DNA from: Tenacibaculum sp. MAR_2009_124
Lineage (GTDB): Bacteria; Bacteroidota; Bacteroidia; Flavobacteriales; Flavobacteriaceae
Length of the DNA: 64,000 bases
Direction: 5' to 3'
Assembly: GCF_900105455.1 (NCBI RefSeq)
Contig: NZ_FNSF01000007.1
Location: forward strand, 496,001-560,000
Shown: piece after piece, positions 43,569 through 52,557 of the stretch
Layout of the letters: each line of letters begins with the position of its first letter
Position numbering within the stretch: position 1 is the first letter of the stretch
Notes under the pieces: generated by a model
Database searches by the model: none
What the model was told of the DNA's origin: nothing
Seen by the model: the letters and a program-made list of their open reading frames with translations, nothing else
Translations under genes and position numbers: made by a program

Positions 43569-43661
43569 TTTATAAATCGTATTGTTTATAATAAAAATAA
43601 AAAATGCCAAGAGGAATTATTCTTGACAAGAGTTTTGTTATTTAAAAGATGTATTCAGTAC

Positions 43662-44042
43662 TTATCTAATAGCAATCATGCTAATTTCTACATTCACAAA
43701 TTTGGGAAGGTTTGCAACCTCAACAGTTTCTCTCGCTGGTGCTGTATCTTCATTGAAATATTGACCATATACTTCATTAATTTTAGAGAAATTATTCATG
43801 TCAGATATAAAAATGGAAGTCTTTACTACATTTTCAAAAGTCATATTTGCAGCAGCAAGTACTTGCTTCATATTTTCCATTACTTGTTTAGTTTCTAGCT
43901 CAACTGAATCTAAAACTAACTCACCAGATTCGGGATTAATAGCTATTTGTCCGGAAGTATATAAGGTGTCTCCTTTTAATATTGCTTGATTGTATGGCCC
44001 AATTGGCTGAGGTGCTTTTGTAGTTGTGATAATTTCTTTCAT
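43662..44042 (-). CDS. RidA family protein (reactive imine/enamine deaminase)
   Basis: 126 residues, the usual length. PQPIGPYNQAI near the start, TSGQIAINPESGEL, and the late PARETVEVANLP with the substrate-binding Arg mark the active RidA subgroup, which hydrolyses 2-aminoacrylate-type imines made by PLP enzymes such as serine dehydratases. The C-terminal VNVEISMIAI matches the family strand. Single gene, convergent with the GAPDH gene. Confidence 0.95.
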   Translation of the reverse strand: MKEIITTTKAPQPIGPYNQAILKGDTLYTSGQIAINPESGELVLDSVELETKQVMENMKQVLAAANMTFENVVKTSIFISDMNNFSKINEVYGQYFNEDTAPARETVEVANLPKFVNVEISMIAIR

Positions 44043-44146
44043 CTATATACCGTTTTATTATTTTGAATCAAATGTAGTCTGATTATCCTTACAAGTAAAA
44101 TCAAGACTAATGAGATTTTTAATGCCTCTAAATTAAGAAGAATTGG

Positions 44147-46876
44147 TTAGAACAACACTCTATCTGGTGGTTTATTCTTATCCCATTTCAAATCACTCAT
44201 TACGGATGATTTCACCCCTATAAAGAAGTAATAGGCAGAGTTTACTCCAAAAGGTGTCCAGTTAAAGTTGAACCTCCAACTATCTAAGTCTCTAGAAAAG
44301 TTTAATCTTGTAAAAGTAAAGGCATTATTTTTTATATCGTAACCAGAAGAAAAACCTACTTTCCATTTTGGAGAGAGTTCTACATTACCACTAAACATTA
44401 ATGAATTATTGCTGATGTTTCCAACATTTCCAGGTTTAGAATAATTCATGGCATAAACTAAATTCAGGCTCCAAGGAATTTTGGCATTGTACAACTTTGC
44501 AACTTTCGTTTTTGAAGAATTATCTTCTTGACCTCCAATTCCATTATTACCAAAACCATTTGTGTTCGGAATGTCTTGACCGAAAACGTCAGGAGTGTTT
44601 TGAGCACCATTACCATTACTTTCCTTTTCTTTTTTGTCGTCGTCTTTTTTCTCAAAATCTTTACTCGAAATGGAATAGTTGGCGGTAACTCCTACATTCG
44701 TAAGTCTTAAAATAGAAGGATTTATCTTCTCAATTCTATTGCCATCGGCATCTAATTGGTAAAGGTCAAAACTCGCATTTACATTCAGTGCCATTTTATC
44801 TTTGAATAAACGGGTTCCTGCACTTGCACTGACTGGGCTCCAGCGAAATTCTTCTGCGGCAATATTGTAACTTGTACTGAAATTTAAATTGTTAAGAATT
44901 GTAACTTTCTCATCTTCTTCGTCACTATCTGGATCCTTGGGTGCAACTTTTGCCTCAAGAACATTATTAACTGAAATTCCAATAGAGTTAGACAAACCGC
45001 TTCCTGGGGTTCCATAGATTCCTCCTTCAAACGGAGAATACGTTAATAAATCATTTGGGTCACTACTCTGTTGAACTTGTAGGTTATGGGCATTTGCAAA
45101 ATTAGGTCTATAACCATATGAAATTGTAGGTCTAATTGTATGGCGAATAGCTTTTAATCGTCCTTTTTTAAAGTTAAATGTTCCATAAATATTGGTTGAC
45201 AGTGAAGCACCAAAATTGTATTCATGAAATCTAGTAAAACCTCCAATAGTGTCATTAACAATATCACCTGAATTACCTTGATTATCTATAATACTAGAAT
45301 CGTAACGTTTATTAATTTTTCTGAAATACCAAACATCTTTATAACTAACTGTTGGAGCTAGCGTAAAATATTTAAAAGCTTTGATATTTGTGCTTGTACT
45401 TAAGTTATGTTGTATACCAGCTTGTGCCTCGCTGAACATTTTTTCAGTAAAAAACTCATCATCAGTGGTATTTATCCTGTATTGGCCACTCATACTATAG
45501 TTTAACCCCATTTTTTGAATAGGATTCTTTTTAATTCCTCCTTTACCAGCAAATGGAAAAATTCTATCCATGTTCAATTGTAATGACGGGAAAGTCATTG
45601 ATATCGTATTGCTGTTAGTATTTTGTTGATGAGTTGCCGTAACGTTCATATTAAACGGAGTCCCTACAAACTTTTTATAATATGAAATTGACGAACTCAA
45701 CGTATTTGTCAATCTTTGCGAATTATTAAATTCATTTAATGACTGATTATAATACTGACTACTACCTAAGTTTACAGATGCCGAAAAACGAGAGTTTGGA
45801 CTAGATTTAGCATCTTGACTATGGCTCCATCTAACGTTGAAGTTTGAAGATTTACTGTAGCCACTTAAACCTCTAATTCCTTGAATAATATTTTCAAATC
45901 TAATACTGAAGTTTCCGCTAGATTTGTAACGGAAATAATAATTAGAATCAGCTCTTAATCCCCAGCTTCCATTGGTGTAAACATCTCCTAATACGGTTAA
46001 ATCAAAATAATCATTAACGGCAAAATAATACCCTCCGTTTTGCAAGAAAAAACCTTGACTATTACTATCTCCCCAGGAAGGAATGATAAACCCAGAGCTT
46101 CTTTTGTCAGTTAAAGGAAAGTACGCAAAAGGTAAATATAAAGGAGTGGGAACGTCGGCGAGAACTAAATGACTTCCTCCAACAATAATTTTTTTACCAG
46201 GAACTAACTTAGCTTTACTTGTAGAAATATAATAATCAGGTATTTCCTTTTGAGATGTTGTAAAACGAAGTTTACGCATATAAATAGTAGAATCATTTAC
46301 ACGTTTGGTTTTGGTACCATAGGTAATAATATCACTTTGAACAGTTTTTACACCATAAATTAAAGCCTTTTTAGTTTTGAAATTAAAAAGAATAGAATCT
46401 TGTTCACTTTCCTGAGCGCCTTGTTTAAATTGTGGTCTTTGATGATAACCTATACTGTCTTTTATACCTTTGGCATATACCGTATTATTTTTATAATCTA
46501 AAATAATAATCCCAGCTTTTAGGTCCAAGTCTGTGTACGTTACTCTAGCGTTATTATAAAGTGTAATGGTTTTGTTTTTTGCATCCTGAATGGTATAATC
46601 TTCGGCATCATGGGTAATAATTCCATCAATTACTTCTTTTGGCTTTACAATAGAGTCATTCGGGATCGAATCTTTCGAAGGTTTTGTTATCTCTTTTAAG
46701 TTTCTGTTAAAAACAGTATCTTTTGCTATATTTAAGGAATCTTTAGCTTTTTTAATAGAGGTGTTTTGTGTACTCAAATCCTGAGAATAACCTTTGTTAA
46801 AGCTGAGAAAACTTAAAAATAAAAGTATGTAAGTTAGATTTGTTCGCAAGACTATAAATACTATTTTTGTGTTCAA
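44147..46876 (-). CDS. lptD: LPS assembly outer-membrane protein LptD-like
   Basis: 909 residues. After a signal peptide (about 10-31, ending NKGYS), an OstA-like N-terminal region (DAEDYTIQDAKNKTITLYNNARVTYTDLDLKAG, quoted in part: YNNARVTYTDLDLKAG) precedes a long C-terminal barrel with LPLYFPFAYFPLTDKRSSGFIIPSWG-like motifs (sequence here PFAYFPLTDKRSSGFIIPSW). This is the Bacteroidota form of LptD, which inserts LPS into the outer leaflet. No ATG is available: in-frame stops lie just upstream of the TTG at 46876, and the next Met is near residue 195. Translation must start at TTG 46876 or TTG 46849 (LRTNLTYILL, which fits the signal peptide better). Confidence 0.9.
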   Translation of the reverse strand: MNTKIVFIVLRTNLTYILLFLSFLSFNKGYSQDLSTQNTSIKKAKDSLNIAKDTVFNRNLKEITKPSKDSIPNDSIVKPKEVIDGIITHDAEDYTIQDAKNKTITLYNNARVTYTDLDLKAGIIILDYKNNTVYAKGIKDSIGYHQRPQFKQGAQESEQDSILFNFKTKKALIYGVKTVQSDIITYGTKTKRVNDSTIYMRKLRFTTSQKEIPDYYISTSKAKLVPGKKIIVGGSHLVLADVPTPLYLPFAYFPLTDKRSSGFIIPSWGDSNSQGFFLQNGGYYFAVNDYFDLTVLGDVYTNGSWGLRADSNYYFRYKSSGNFSIRFENIIQGIRGLSGYSKSSNFNVRWSHSQDAKSSPNSRFSASVNLGSSQYYNQSLNEFNNSQRLTNTLSSSISYYKKFVGTPFNMNVTATHQQNTNSNTISMTFPSLQLNMDRIFPFAGKGGIKKNPIQKMGLNYSMSGQYRINTTDDEFFTEKMFSEAQAGIQHNLSTSTNIKAFKYFTLAPTVSYKDVWYFRKINKRYDSSIIDNQGNSGDIVNDTIGGFTRFHEYNFGASLSTNIYGTFNFKKGRLKAIRHTIRPTISYGYRPNFANAHNLQVQQSSDPNDLLTYSPFEGGIYGTPGSGLSNSIGISVNNVLEAKVAPKDPDSDEEDEKVTILNNLNFSTSYNIAAEEFRWSPVSASAGTRLFKDKMALNVNASFDLYQLDADGNRIEKINPSILRLTNVGVTANYSISSKDFEKKDDDKKEKESNGNGAQNTPDVFGQDIPNTNGFGNNGIGGQEDNSSKTKVAKLYNAKIPWSLNLVYAMNYSKPGNVGNISNNSLMFSGNVELSPKWKVGFSSGYDIKNNAFTFTRLNFSRDLDSWRFNFNWTPFGVNSAYYFFIGVKSSVMSDLKWDKNKPPDRVLF

Positions 46877-46941
46877 TTAAAATTATGGCTTACTATTTGA
46901 GTATACAAATTTTAAACGCCAAAATTACTTAAAAATAATTG

Positions 46942-48168
46942 ATGAGAATCTTAAAATTCAGCAAATATATTACCAAAAAGTTAAGTTTTATCCTTTTTTT
47001 AGGATTTATCTTTTCATATAGTATAACAACAATAAGCGCTCAGAAAAAGTATACGGTTGTATTAGATGCAGGTCACGGAGGTAAAGATTATGGTGCTTCA
47101 CGAGGAGGATATATAGAAAAAAAGATTGCTTTAAGCTTGGCTCTCAAGACTGGTGAAATTCTTAAAAAAGACAAGGATTTAAACATTATTTATACAAGAA
47201 AGAAGGACGTTTTTATAGAATTACATAACAGAGCAAGGATAGCTAATGAGAAAAATGCAGATTTATTTGTCTCAATTCATTGTAACGCAAACAATTCAAG
47301 TAGACCGCATGGTGCGGAAACTTATGTTCTCGGATTAAGAGGAAATAAAGAGAATTTGGAAATAGTAAAAAAAGAAAATGAGGTAATTTTACTGGAAGAT
47401 GATTATAGGAAGAATTATGACTACGATCCTAATTCTCCCGAAACTGTAATAGCACTGTCAGTATTACAAGAAGAGAATTTAGATATGAGTTTGGCTTTTG
47501 GAGGATTAGTACAACGAAACTTTAGAGGTATAAAACGCTACGATAGAAAAGTAAAACAAGCAAATTTTTTAGTTCTAAGAGAAACTGTAATGCCAAGCGT
47601 TTTGATAGAGTTAGGATTTATTTCAAACAAAGTTGAAGGTCAGTTTTTGAATTCAAGAAGTGGACAATATAAAATGGCAAAAGCAATTTCAGAAGCCATA
47701 AAAAAGTATATAAAACAAATAAAAATAAATTCAGTAGGAGAGTTACCTATTGATACTACGAAAAAAGAGGAAGAAAAAACGACACTGGTTAAAACAAAGG
47801 TAAAACCTAAGGAAAAGAAGGAAGAACCAAAAAAAGTAGTTGTAGCTAAAACAAAGGAGAGCAAGAAAGTATCTTCGCCAAAAAAGAAAGAGCCAAAAAA
47901 AGAGATCAAAAGAGGCGTTTATTTCAGAGTTCAAATAGCAGCTTCTAGAAATAAACTTTCAAATAATTTCAACTTTAAAGGATTAAGTGAGGTGGAGTCT
48001 AGTTTTATTGAAGGTTATTATAAATATTATTACGGTCAAACCTCTGATTTTCAAGAAGTGAAAAGAATGCAAAGTAAAGCGCGAGAAGTGGGGCATAAGG
48101 GAGCCTTTGTTGTAGCATTTAAAGACGGCAAAAAAATCTCTGTGAAGGAAGCGCTTAATTCTTTGTAA
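46942..48168 (+). CDS. N-acetylmuramoyl-L-alanine amidase with SPOR-like C-terminus
   Basis: 408 residues from the ATG at 46942. A signal peptide or anchor (about 12-34) precedes an Amidase_3 domain with zinc ligands in LDAGHGGKDYGA (His), the Glu of YIEKKIAL, FVSIHCNAN (His) and VLIELGFISN (catalytic Glu). A Lys/Glu-rich linker (about 265-330) joins a C-terminal SPOR-like domain (GVYFRVQIAASRNKL) that should bind denuded glycan at the division site. It cleaves peptidoglycan stem peptides in the periplasm. Divergent from lptD and upstream of the MlaD gene. Confidence 0.93.
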   Translation: MRILKFSKYITKKLSFILFLGFIFSYSITTISAQKKYTVVLDAGHGGKDYGASRGGYIEKKIALSLALKTGEILKKDKDLNIIYTRKKDVFIELHNRARIANEKNADLFVSIHCNANNSSRPHGAETYVLGLRGNKENLEIVKKENEVILLEDDYRKNYDYDPNSPETVIALSVLQEENLDMSLAFGGLVQRNFRGIKRYDRKVKQANFLVLRETVMPSVLIELGFISNKVEGQFLNSRSGQYKMAKAISEAIKKYIKQIKINSVGELPIDTTKKEEEKTTLVKTKVKPKEKKEEPKKVVVAKTKESKKVSSPKKKEPKKEIKRGVYFRVQIAASRNKLSNNFNFKGLSEVESSFIEGYYKYYYGQTSDFQEVKRMQSKAREVGHKGAFVVAFKDGKKISVKEALNSL

Positions 48169-48235
48169 TTTAGATCAAATCTACCTACTAACTACCGAAA
48201 ATAATTATTATTTTCGCTTGTATTAATCATTTTGC

Positions 48236-49192
48236 ATGTCTAAAGAATTAAAAACAGGAATAGTTGCAGTAGTCATTATAGCATTATTCGTTTGGGGTTA
48301 CAATTTTCTGAAAGGTCAAGATCTTTTCAATCCAGGTACAAGATACTTTTATGTTGAATTTGACAATATTAGCGGACTAAATGAGGCTAGTATGGTATCC
48401 ATTAATGGATTAAAAGTAGGAAGAATATCGGAAATCAATTTTAATAAAAATCCAGAAAGAAGAGGTAACTTGGTCGTGAAACTAAGTGTGGATAATAGAT
48501 TTAGTTTTAGCAAAAATAGTATTGCTAAAATTTATTCTGCAGGGCTTATGGGAGGTCAGAATTTAGCAATCATTCCTAATTATGATGGAGAAGAAGCTAA
48601 ATCAGGTGATTTTCTTAGAGGAGAAATAGAGCAAGATCTTATAGGGTCGTTAAGTGATAAACTAACTCCGAGGCTGGAACATACTATAGACGGTGTAGAC
48701 TCATTGGTTACTGGCTTTAATCAGATATTGGATTACAAATCACGAAGAAGTTTAAATAGAAGTATTTTAAATCTTGAAAAAACAGTTACTGATGTTCGAA
48801 GAACTTTATCTTCGGTAAATTCAATGCTTAATAATAGTAAAGGGAATTTAGAAGAAACTATTAAGAATACAAAAAAAATAACGGAAGATTTTTCAAAAGT
48901 TTCAGGCGACTTAGCGAAGGCTAATCTTGGAGGAACCGTTAAAAAGTTAGAAACTACATTGACAAACGTAAATGTAATTTTAGCGGATATGAAGAGTGGT
49001 AAAGGAACGCTTGGAAAGTTAATGACGGATAAAGCAATGTATACGAATTTAACCAATGCTTCCAAAGAATTAGAAGAACTTCTAAGAGAAATGAAATTAA
49101 ACCCAAAACGTTTTGTCCATTTTTCATTATTTGGAAAGAAAGCAAAAGGGTATAATAAAGAAAACAGCAATAAGAACGTTAGCAATAAATAG
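48236..49192 (+). CDS. MlaD family (MCE) phospholipid-transport protein
   Basis: 318 residues with an N-terminal transmembrane segment (about 7-24, GIVAVVIIALFVWGYNFL) and an MCE domain (about 38-120, FDNISGLNEASMVSINGLKVG, SAGLMGGQNLAI). A long helical tail follows. MCE proteins of this kind bind lipids between the membranes as the substrate-binding part of an ABC transporter; the permease and ATPase are not in the window. The amidase-MlaD order is common in Flavobacteriia. Last three bases of spacing lead directly into the next gene. Confidence 0.9.
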   Translation: MSKELKTGIVAVVIIALFVWGYNFLKGQDLFNPGTRYFYVEFDNISGLNEASMVSINGLKVGRISEINFNKNPERRGNLVVKLSVDNRFSFSKNSIAKIYSAGLMGGQNLAIIPNYDGEEAKSGDFLRGEIEQDLIGSLSDKLTPRLEHTIDGVDSLVTGFNQILDYKSRRSLNRSILNLEKTVTDVRRTLSSVNSMLNNSKGNLEETIKNTKKITEDFSKVSGDLAKANLGGTVKKLETTLTNVNVILADMKSGKGTLGKLMTDKAMYTNLTNASKELEELLREMKLNPKRFVHFSLFGKKAKGYNKENSNKNVSNK

Positions 49193-49195
49193 TCA

Positions 49196-49798
49196 ATGAG
49201 CTGGATTAAAATAATTTCATTTCAAGAAGCTCAAGGAAAACTGAAAAAACTTTATCAAAAGGTAACTGGGCCTAATAATAATGTTGATAACATAATGCTT
49301 GTTCATGGTCTTAGACCACATACGATGGTTGGACACATGGCATTGTATAAGAATGTATTACATAATAGTAACAACACACTCCCTAAATGGTATTTAGAAA
49401 CTATCGGAGTTTATGTGAGCATGTTAAATAAATGTGATTATTGTGTTCAGCACCATTATTCAGGACTTGTAAAATTGTTAAATAATGATAAACAAGCTTC
49501 TGAACTCAAAAAGAGTTTGGAAACTAATAATTTAAGTCTTGCATTAGATCAGAAATATGCAGAAGGCTTGGAATATGCCAAACAACTTACACTACAACCT
49601 TCAGAATTAGCTGAGAGAAGCATCCATTGCTTAAAAGAAAAGGAATTTACTGATGGTGAAATTTTAGAGATAAACCAAGTAGTTAGTTATTTTAACTATG
49701 CTAACAGAACGGTATTAGGTCTAGGAGTTTCTGCCAAAGGAGATATTTTAGGATTGTCACCTAATAGCTCCGAAGACGACAATTGGAATCATCAATAA
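49196..49798 (+). CDS. AhpD-like / carboxymuconolactone decarboxylase family protein
   Basis: 200 residues of helical AhpD fold. The redox motif NKCDYCVQHHYSG (CxxC followed by HH) in the middle is that of peroxidase-related AhpD-like proteins. No signal peptide. It starts three bases after the MlaD gene and ends 14 bp before the iron-sulfur membrane protein gene, so it lies in one long transcript with both. The natural substrate is not known. Confidence 0.87.
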   Translation: MSWIKIISFQEAQGKLKKLYQKVTGPNNNVDNIMLVHGLRPHTMVGHMALYKNVLHNSNNTLPKWYLETIGVYVSMLNKCDYCVQHHYSGLVKLLNNDKQASELKKSLETNNLSLALDQKYAEGLEYAKQLTLQPSELAERSIHCLKEKEFTDGEILEINQVVSYFNYANRTVLGLGVSAKGDILGLSPNSSEDDNWNHQ

Positions 49799-49812
49799 CT
49801 AACAAATAATAC

Positions 49813-51129
49813 ATGGAAAATTACGTACCAAACATCTTTTTTGCAATTATATTAATCGCAGGAATAGGATACTTTGTAATGAATGTTCGAAAGCTGATTA
49901 GAAATATCAAACTAGGTAAAGATATTGATAGAAATGATAGAAAGCCCGAGCGTTGGAAAAATATGGCGAAAATTGCCTTAGGACAATATAAAATGGTTAG
50001 GCGACCAGTTTCAGGAATCTTGCACGTTGTTGTTTACGTGGGGTTTATTATCATTAATATAGAGATGCTCGAAATCGTTGTAGATGGATTATTTGGAACG
50101 CACAGGGTATTTCAAAAACCATTGGGTAATGGTATTTATGGTTTCTTAATAGGAACTTTTGAAATTCTGGCATTGTTAGTATTTGTTTCCGTAATCATAT
50201 TTTGGTTTCGAAGAAACGTTGAAAAAATTAAACGTTTTTGGAGTAAAGAAATGACCGGATGGCCAAAGAATGATGGGAACATTATTTTGTATTTTGAAAT
50301 GGTGTTAATGTCGTTGTTTTTAGTAATGAATGCAACGGATGTAGGTTTTCAAGAAGCAGGAGTTGGAAATGTAGTTTCACAGTTTATAGCTCCTTGGTTT
50401 GAAGGATTTTCTCATGATCAACTTCATGTGATAGAAAAAACAGCATGGTGGGTTCACATTGTAGGAATTCTTATCTTTTTAAATTATTTATATTATTCAA
50501 AACACCTGCACATTCTATTAGCTTTCCCTAATACGTATTTTGCAAACTTGAATCCAAAAGGACAGTTTACAAATGTAGCTTCAGTAACAAAAGAAGTAAA
50601 AATGATGATGGATCCTGATGCAGATCCTTATGCGATGCCAGCGGAAGGAGAGGATGAGGGAGAACCCGAAAAGTTTGGTGCTTCAGATGTAACGGATTTA
50701 AATTGGGTACAATTAATGAATGCATACACATGTACTGAGTGTGGTCGTTGTACTTCTTCATGTCCAGCAAATTTAACAGGAAAAGAATTATCACCTCGAG
50801 CGATTATGATGAAAACACGTGATCGAGTAGAGGAGGTTGGAAATATTATAGATGTTAATAAAGGAGAATTTAAACCCGATGGTAAACAACTATTAGATGA
50901 TTATATAACAAGAGAAGAATTATGGGCATGTACTAGCTGTAATGCTTGTGTAGAAGAATGCCCAATAGGAATTGACCCTTTATCAATTATAATGGAAATG
51001 CGTCGTTATTTAGTAATGGAAGAGTCGGCTGCTCCTCAAGAACTTAATATGATGATGACAAACATTGAAAACAATGGTGCACCTTGGCAGTATAGCCAAA
51101 TGGATAGATTAAACTGGAAAGACGAATAA
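49813..51129 (+). CDS. Membrane-bound 4Fe-4S oxidoreductase subunit (HdrD/GlpC-like with NarI-like membrane part)
   Basis: 438 residues. The N-terminal half has about five transmembrane helices (near 6-24, 72-95, 117-135, 155-175, 215-235) with histidines that could bind heme b. The C-terminal half carries two 4Fe-4S motifs, CTECGRCTSSCPAN (about residue 310) and CTSCNACVEECPIGI (about 378). Such proteins pass electrons between a soluble partner and the quinone pool. The partner is probably the CCG-domain protein encoded 65 bp downstream. Confidence 0.9.
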   Translation: MENYVPNIFFAIILIAGIGYFVMNVRKLIRNIKLGKDIDRNDRKPERWKNMAKIALGQYKMVRRPVSGILHVVVYVGFIIINIEMLEIVVDGLFGTHRVFQKPLGNGIYGFLIGTFEILALLVFVSVIIFWFRRNVEKIKRFWSKEMTGWPKNDGNIILYFEMVLMSLFLVMNATDVGFQEAGVGNVVSQFIAPWFEGFSHDQLHVIEKTAWWVHIVGILIFLNYLYYSKHLHILLAFPNTYFANLNPKGQFTNVASVTKEVKMMMDPDADPYAMPAEGEDEGEPEKFGASDVTDLNWVQLMNAYTCTECGRCTSSCPANLTGKELSPRAIMMKTRDRVEEVGNIIDVNKGEFKPDGKQLLDDYITREELWACTSCNACVEECPIGIDPLSIIMEMRRYLVMEESAAPQELNMMMTNIENNGAPWQYSQMDRLNWKDE

Positions 51130-51194
51130 CTAATCAGTTTTAATCAAGTAAGTGTAAAACAAGAAATGTGTCAACAATTAAACGATAAAGAATT

Positions 51195-51974
51195 ATGAAT
51201 GTACCAACAATGGCAGAGATGATGGCTCAAGGAAAGCAACCGGAAGTGTTGTTTTGGGTAGGAGCGGCTGGAAGTTATGACGATAGAGCAAAAAAAATTA
51301 GCAGAGCTTTTGTTAAAATTTTAAATGAAGCAAAGGTTGATTTTGCGGTATTAGGTACTGAAGAAAGTTCAACAGGCGATGCGGCAAAAAGAGCAGGAAA
51401 TGAGTTTTTGTTTCAAATGCAAGCCATGATGAATATTGAAGTTTTAAATGGATATGAGGTGAAAACAATTGTTACTTGCGACCCTCATTCTTACAATACA
51501 TTTAAAAATGAATATCCTAGCTTAGGAGGAAAATATAAAGTGTATCATCATACCCAATTTATAAGTAAATTGATAAATGAAGAACGCCTATCTGTAGAAG
51601 GTGAGAATCTTAAAAATAAGAGATTAACGTATCACGATCCTTGTTATTTAGGAAGGGCAAATGATGTGTATGAAACTCCTAGAGAATTAATTAAACGTTT
51701 AGGAGTTAAAATGACCGAAATGAAGCGCAATAAATCTACCGCTTTGTGTTGTGGTGCAGGAGGGGCTCAAATGTTTAAAGAACCTGAAAGAGGAGATAAG
51801 GATATAAATATTTTAAGAACAGAAGATGCACTGGGAACAAACCCTCAAATTATTGCTACGGGTTGTCCTTATTGTAATACTATGATGACGGATGGAGTGA
51901 AATTTAAGGAAAAAGAAGAGCAAATTCAAGTAAAGGACATTGCTGAATTAATAGCAGAAGCTAATAATTTATAA
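51195..51974 (+). CDS. CCG-domain (heterodisulfide reductase-like) iron-sulfur protein
   Basis: 259 residues. Two cysteine-rich CCG-type segments are seen: TYHDPCYLGRANDVY and later ALCCGAGGAQMFKE with GCPYCNTMMTDG; FLFQMQAMMN and VTCDPHSYNTFKNEY belong to the first half. CCG domains bind a non-cubane iron-sulfur cluster in HdrB and relatives. With the preceding membrane subunit it forms a two-protein quinone-linked oxidoreductase; no flavin or lactate gene nearby shows the substrate. A terminator follows. Confidence 0.9.
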   Translation: MNVPTMAEMMAQGKQPEVLFWVGAAGSYDDRAKKISRAFVKILNEAKVDFAVLGTEESSTGDAAKRAGNEFLFQMQAMMNIEVLNGYEVKTIVTCDPHSYNTFKNEYPSLGGKYKVYHHTQFISKLINEERLSVEGENLKNKRLTYHDPCYLGRANDVYETPRELIKRLGVKMTEMKRNKSTALCCGAGGAQMFKEPERGDKDINILRTEDALGTNPQIIATGCPYCNTMMTDGVKFKEKEEQIQVKDIAELIAEANNL

Positions 51975-51995
51975 AAAGAACATAAAAATTTCTTA

Positions 51996-52026
51996 AAAGC
52001 GCGTTACAATTGTAATGCGCTTTTTT
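51996..52026 (+). terminator. Terminator after the iron-sulfur module
   Basis: A stem of AAAGCGC / GCGCTTT with inner TTACAATTGTAA pairing, one mismatch, then six T, 22 bp after the stop. Confidence 0.85.
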
Positions 52027-52079
52027 ATTGGTATAAACTTTGTAGACTTGATGATGTTAATAATTCAAAATAATTTACG

Positions 52080-52487
52080 ATGAAATATCTTTTTACATTT
52101 ATTTGCGCGGTCTTTTTAGCTTCATGCGGTGGTAACTCAGATTTACCAAATAATGGAGAGGGCAGATTGACTTCAGTCAGTATTGAAGTATCTAAAACCG
52201 CTGGTGAACATAAAGGGAAAATAAAACCAGTTTTTGAAGAAGCTCAATTTTTTAAACAGGAAAATTCTGCAGAAACTAATGTTTTTCCTTATAAAAAAGG
52301 GTACGCAGCGAACCTAAACCTTAAGGCGAATTTCGATTTTACTTATGAAGATGTAACCGAAGTTAATTTCAGACCCTATTCAATTTTCGTTAAATCGTTA
52401 CAAGATAATACGGTCATTAGCGAAAGAGAATTTGTTATAGAGCAACAAGGAAGGAAAGTTGGCTTTAACTTTCAAGTAAACCGATAA
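52080..52487 (+). CDS. Lipoprotein of unknown function (135 aa)
   Basis: A lipoprotein signal (lipobox LASC at about residues 13-16) followed by GGNSD. The remaining 120 residues have mixed strands (NLKANFDFTYEDVTEVNF, REFVIEQQGRKVGFNFQV) and no motif I recognise. It probably sits in the inner leaflet of the outer membrane or on the surface. Its own terminator-bounded start (the preceding transcript ends 50 bp upstream) suggests separate transcription. Confidence 0.75.
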   Translation: MKYLFTFICAVFLASCGGNSDLPNNGEGRLTSVSIEVSKTAGEHKGKIKPVFEEAQFFKQENSAETNVFPYKKGYAANLNLKANFDFTYEDVTEVNFRPYSIFVKSLQDNTVISEREFVIEQQGRKVGFNFQVNR

Positions 52488-52557
52488 ATTAATTCAAGAA
52501 CAATATTTATGATTAATTTAGGCTAATTGAAGTATTTTTATCTGATATTAGTTTATC

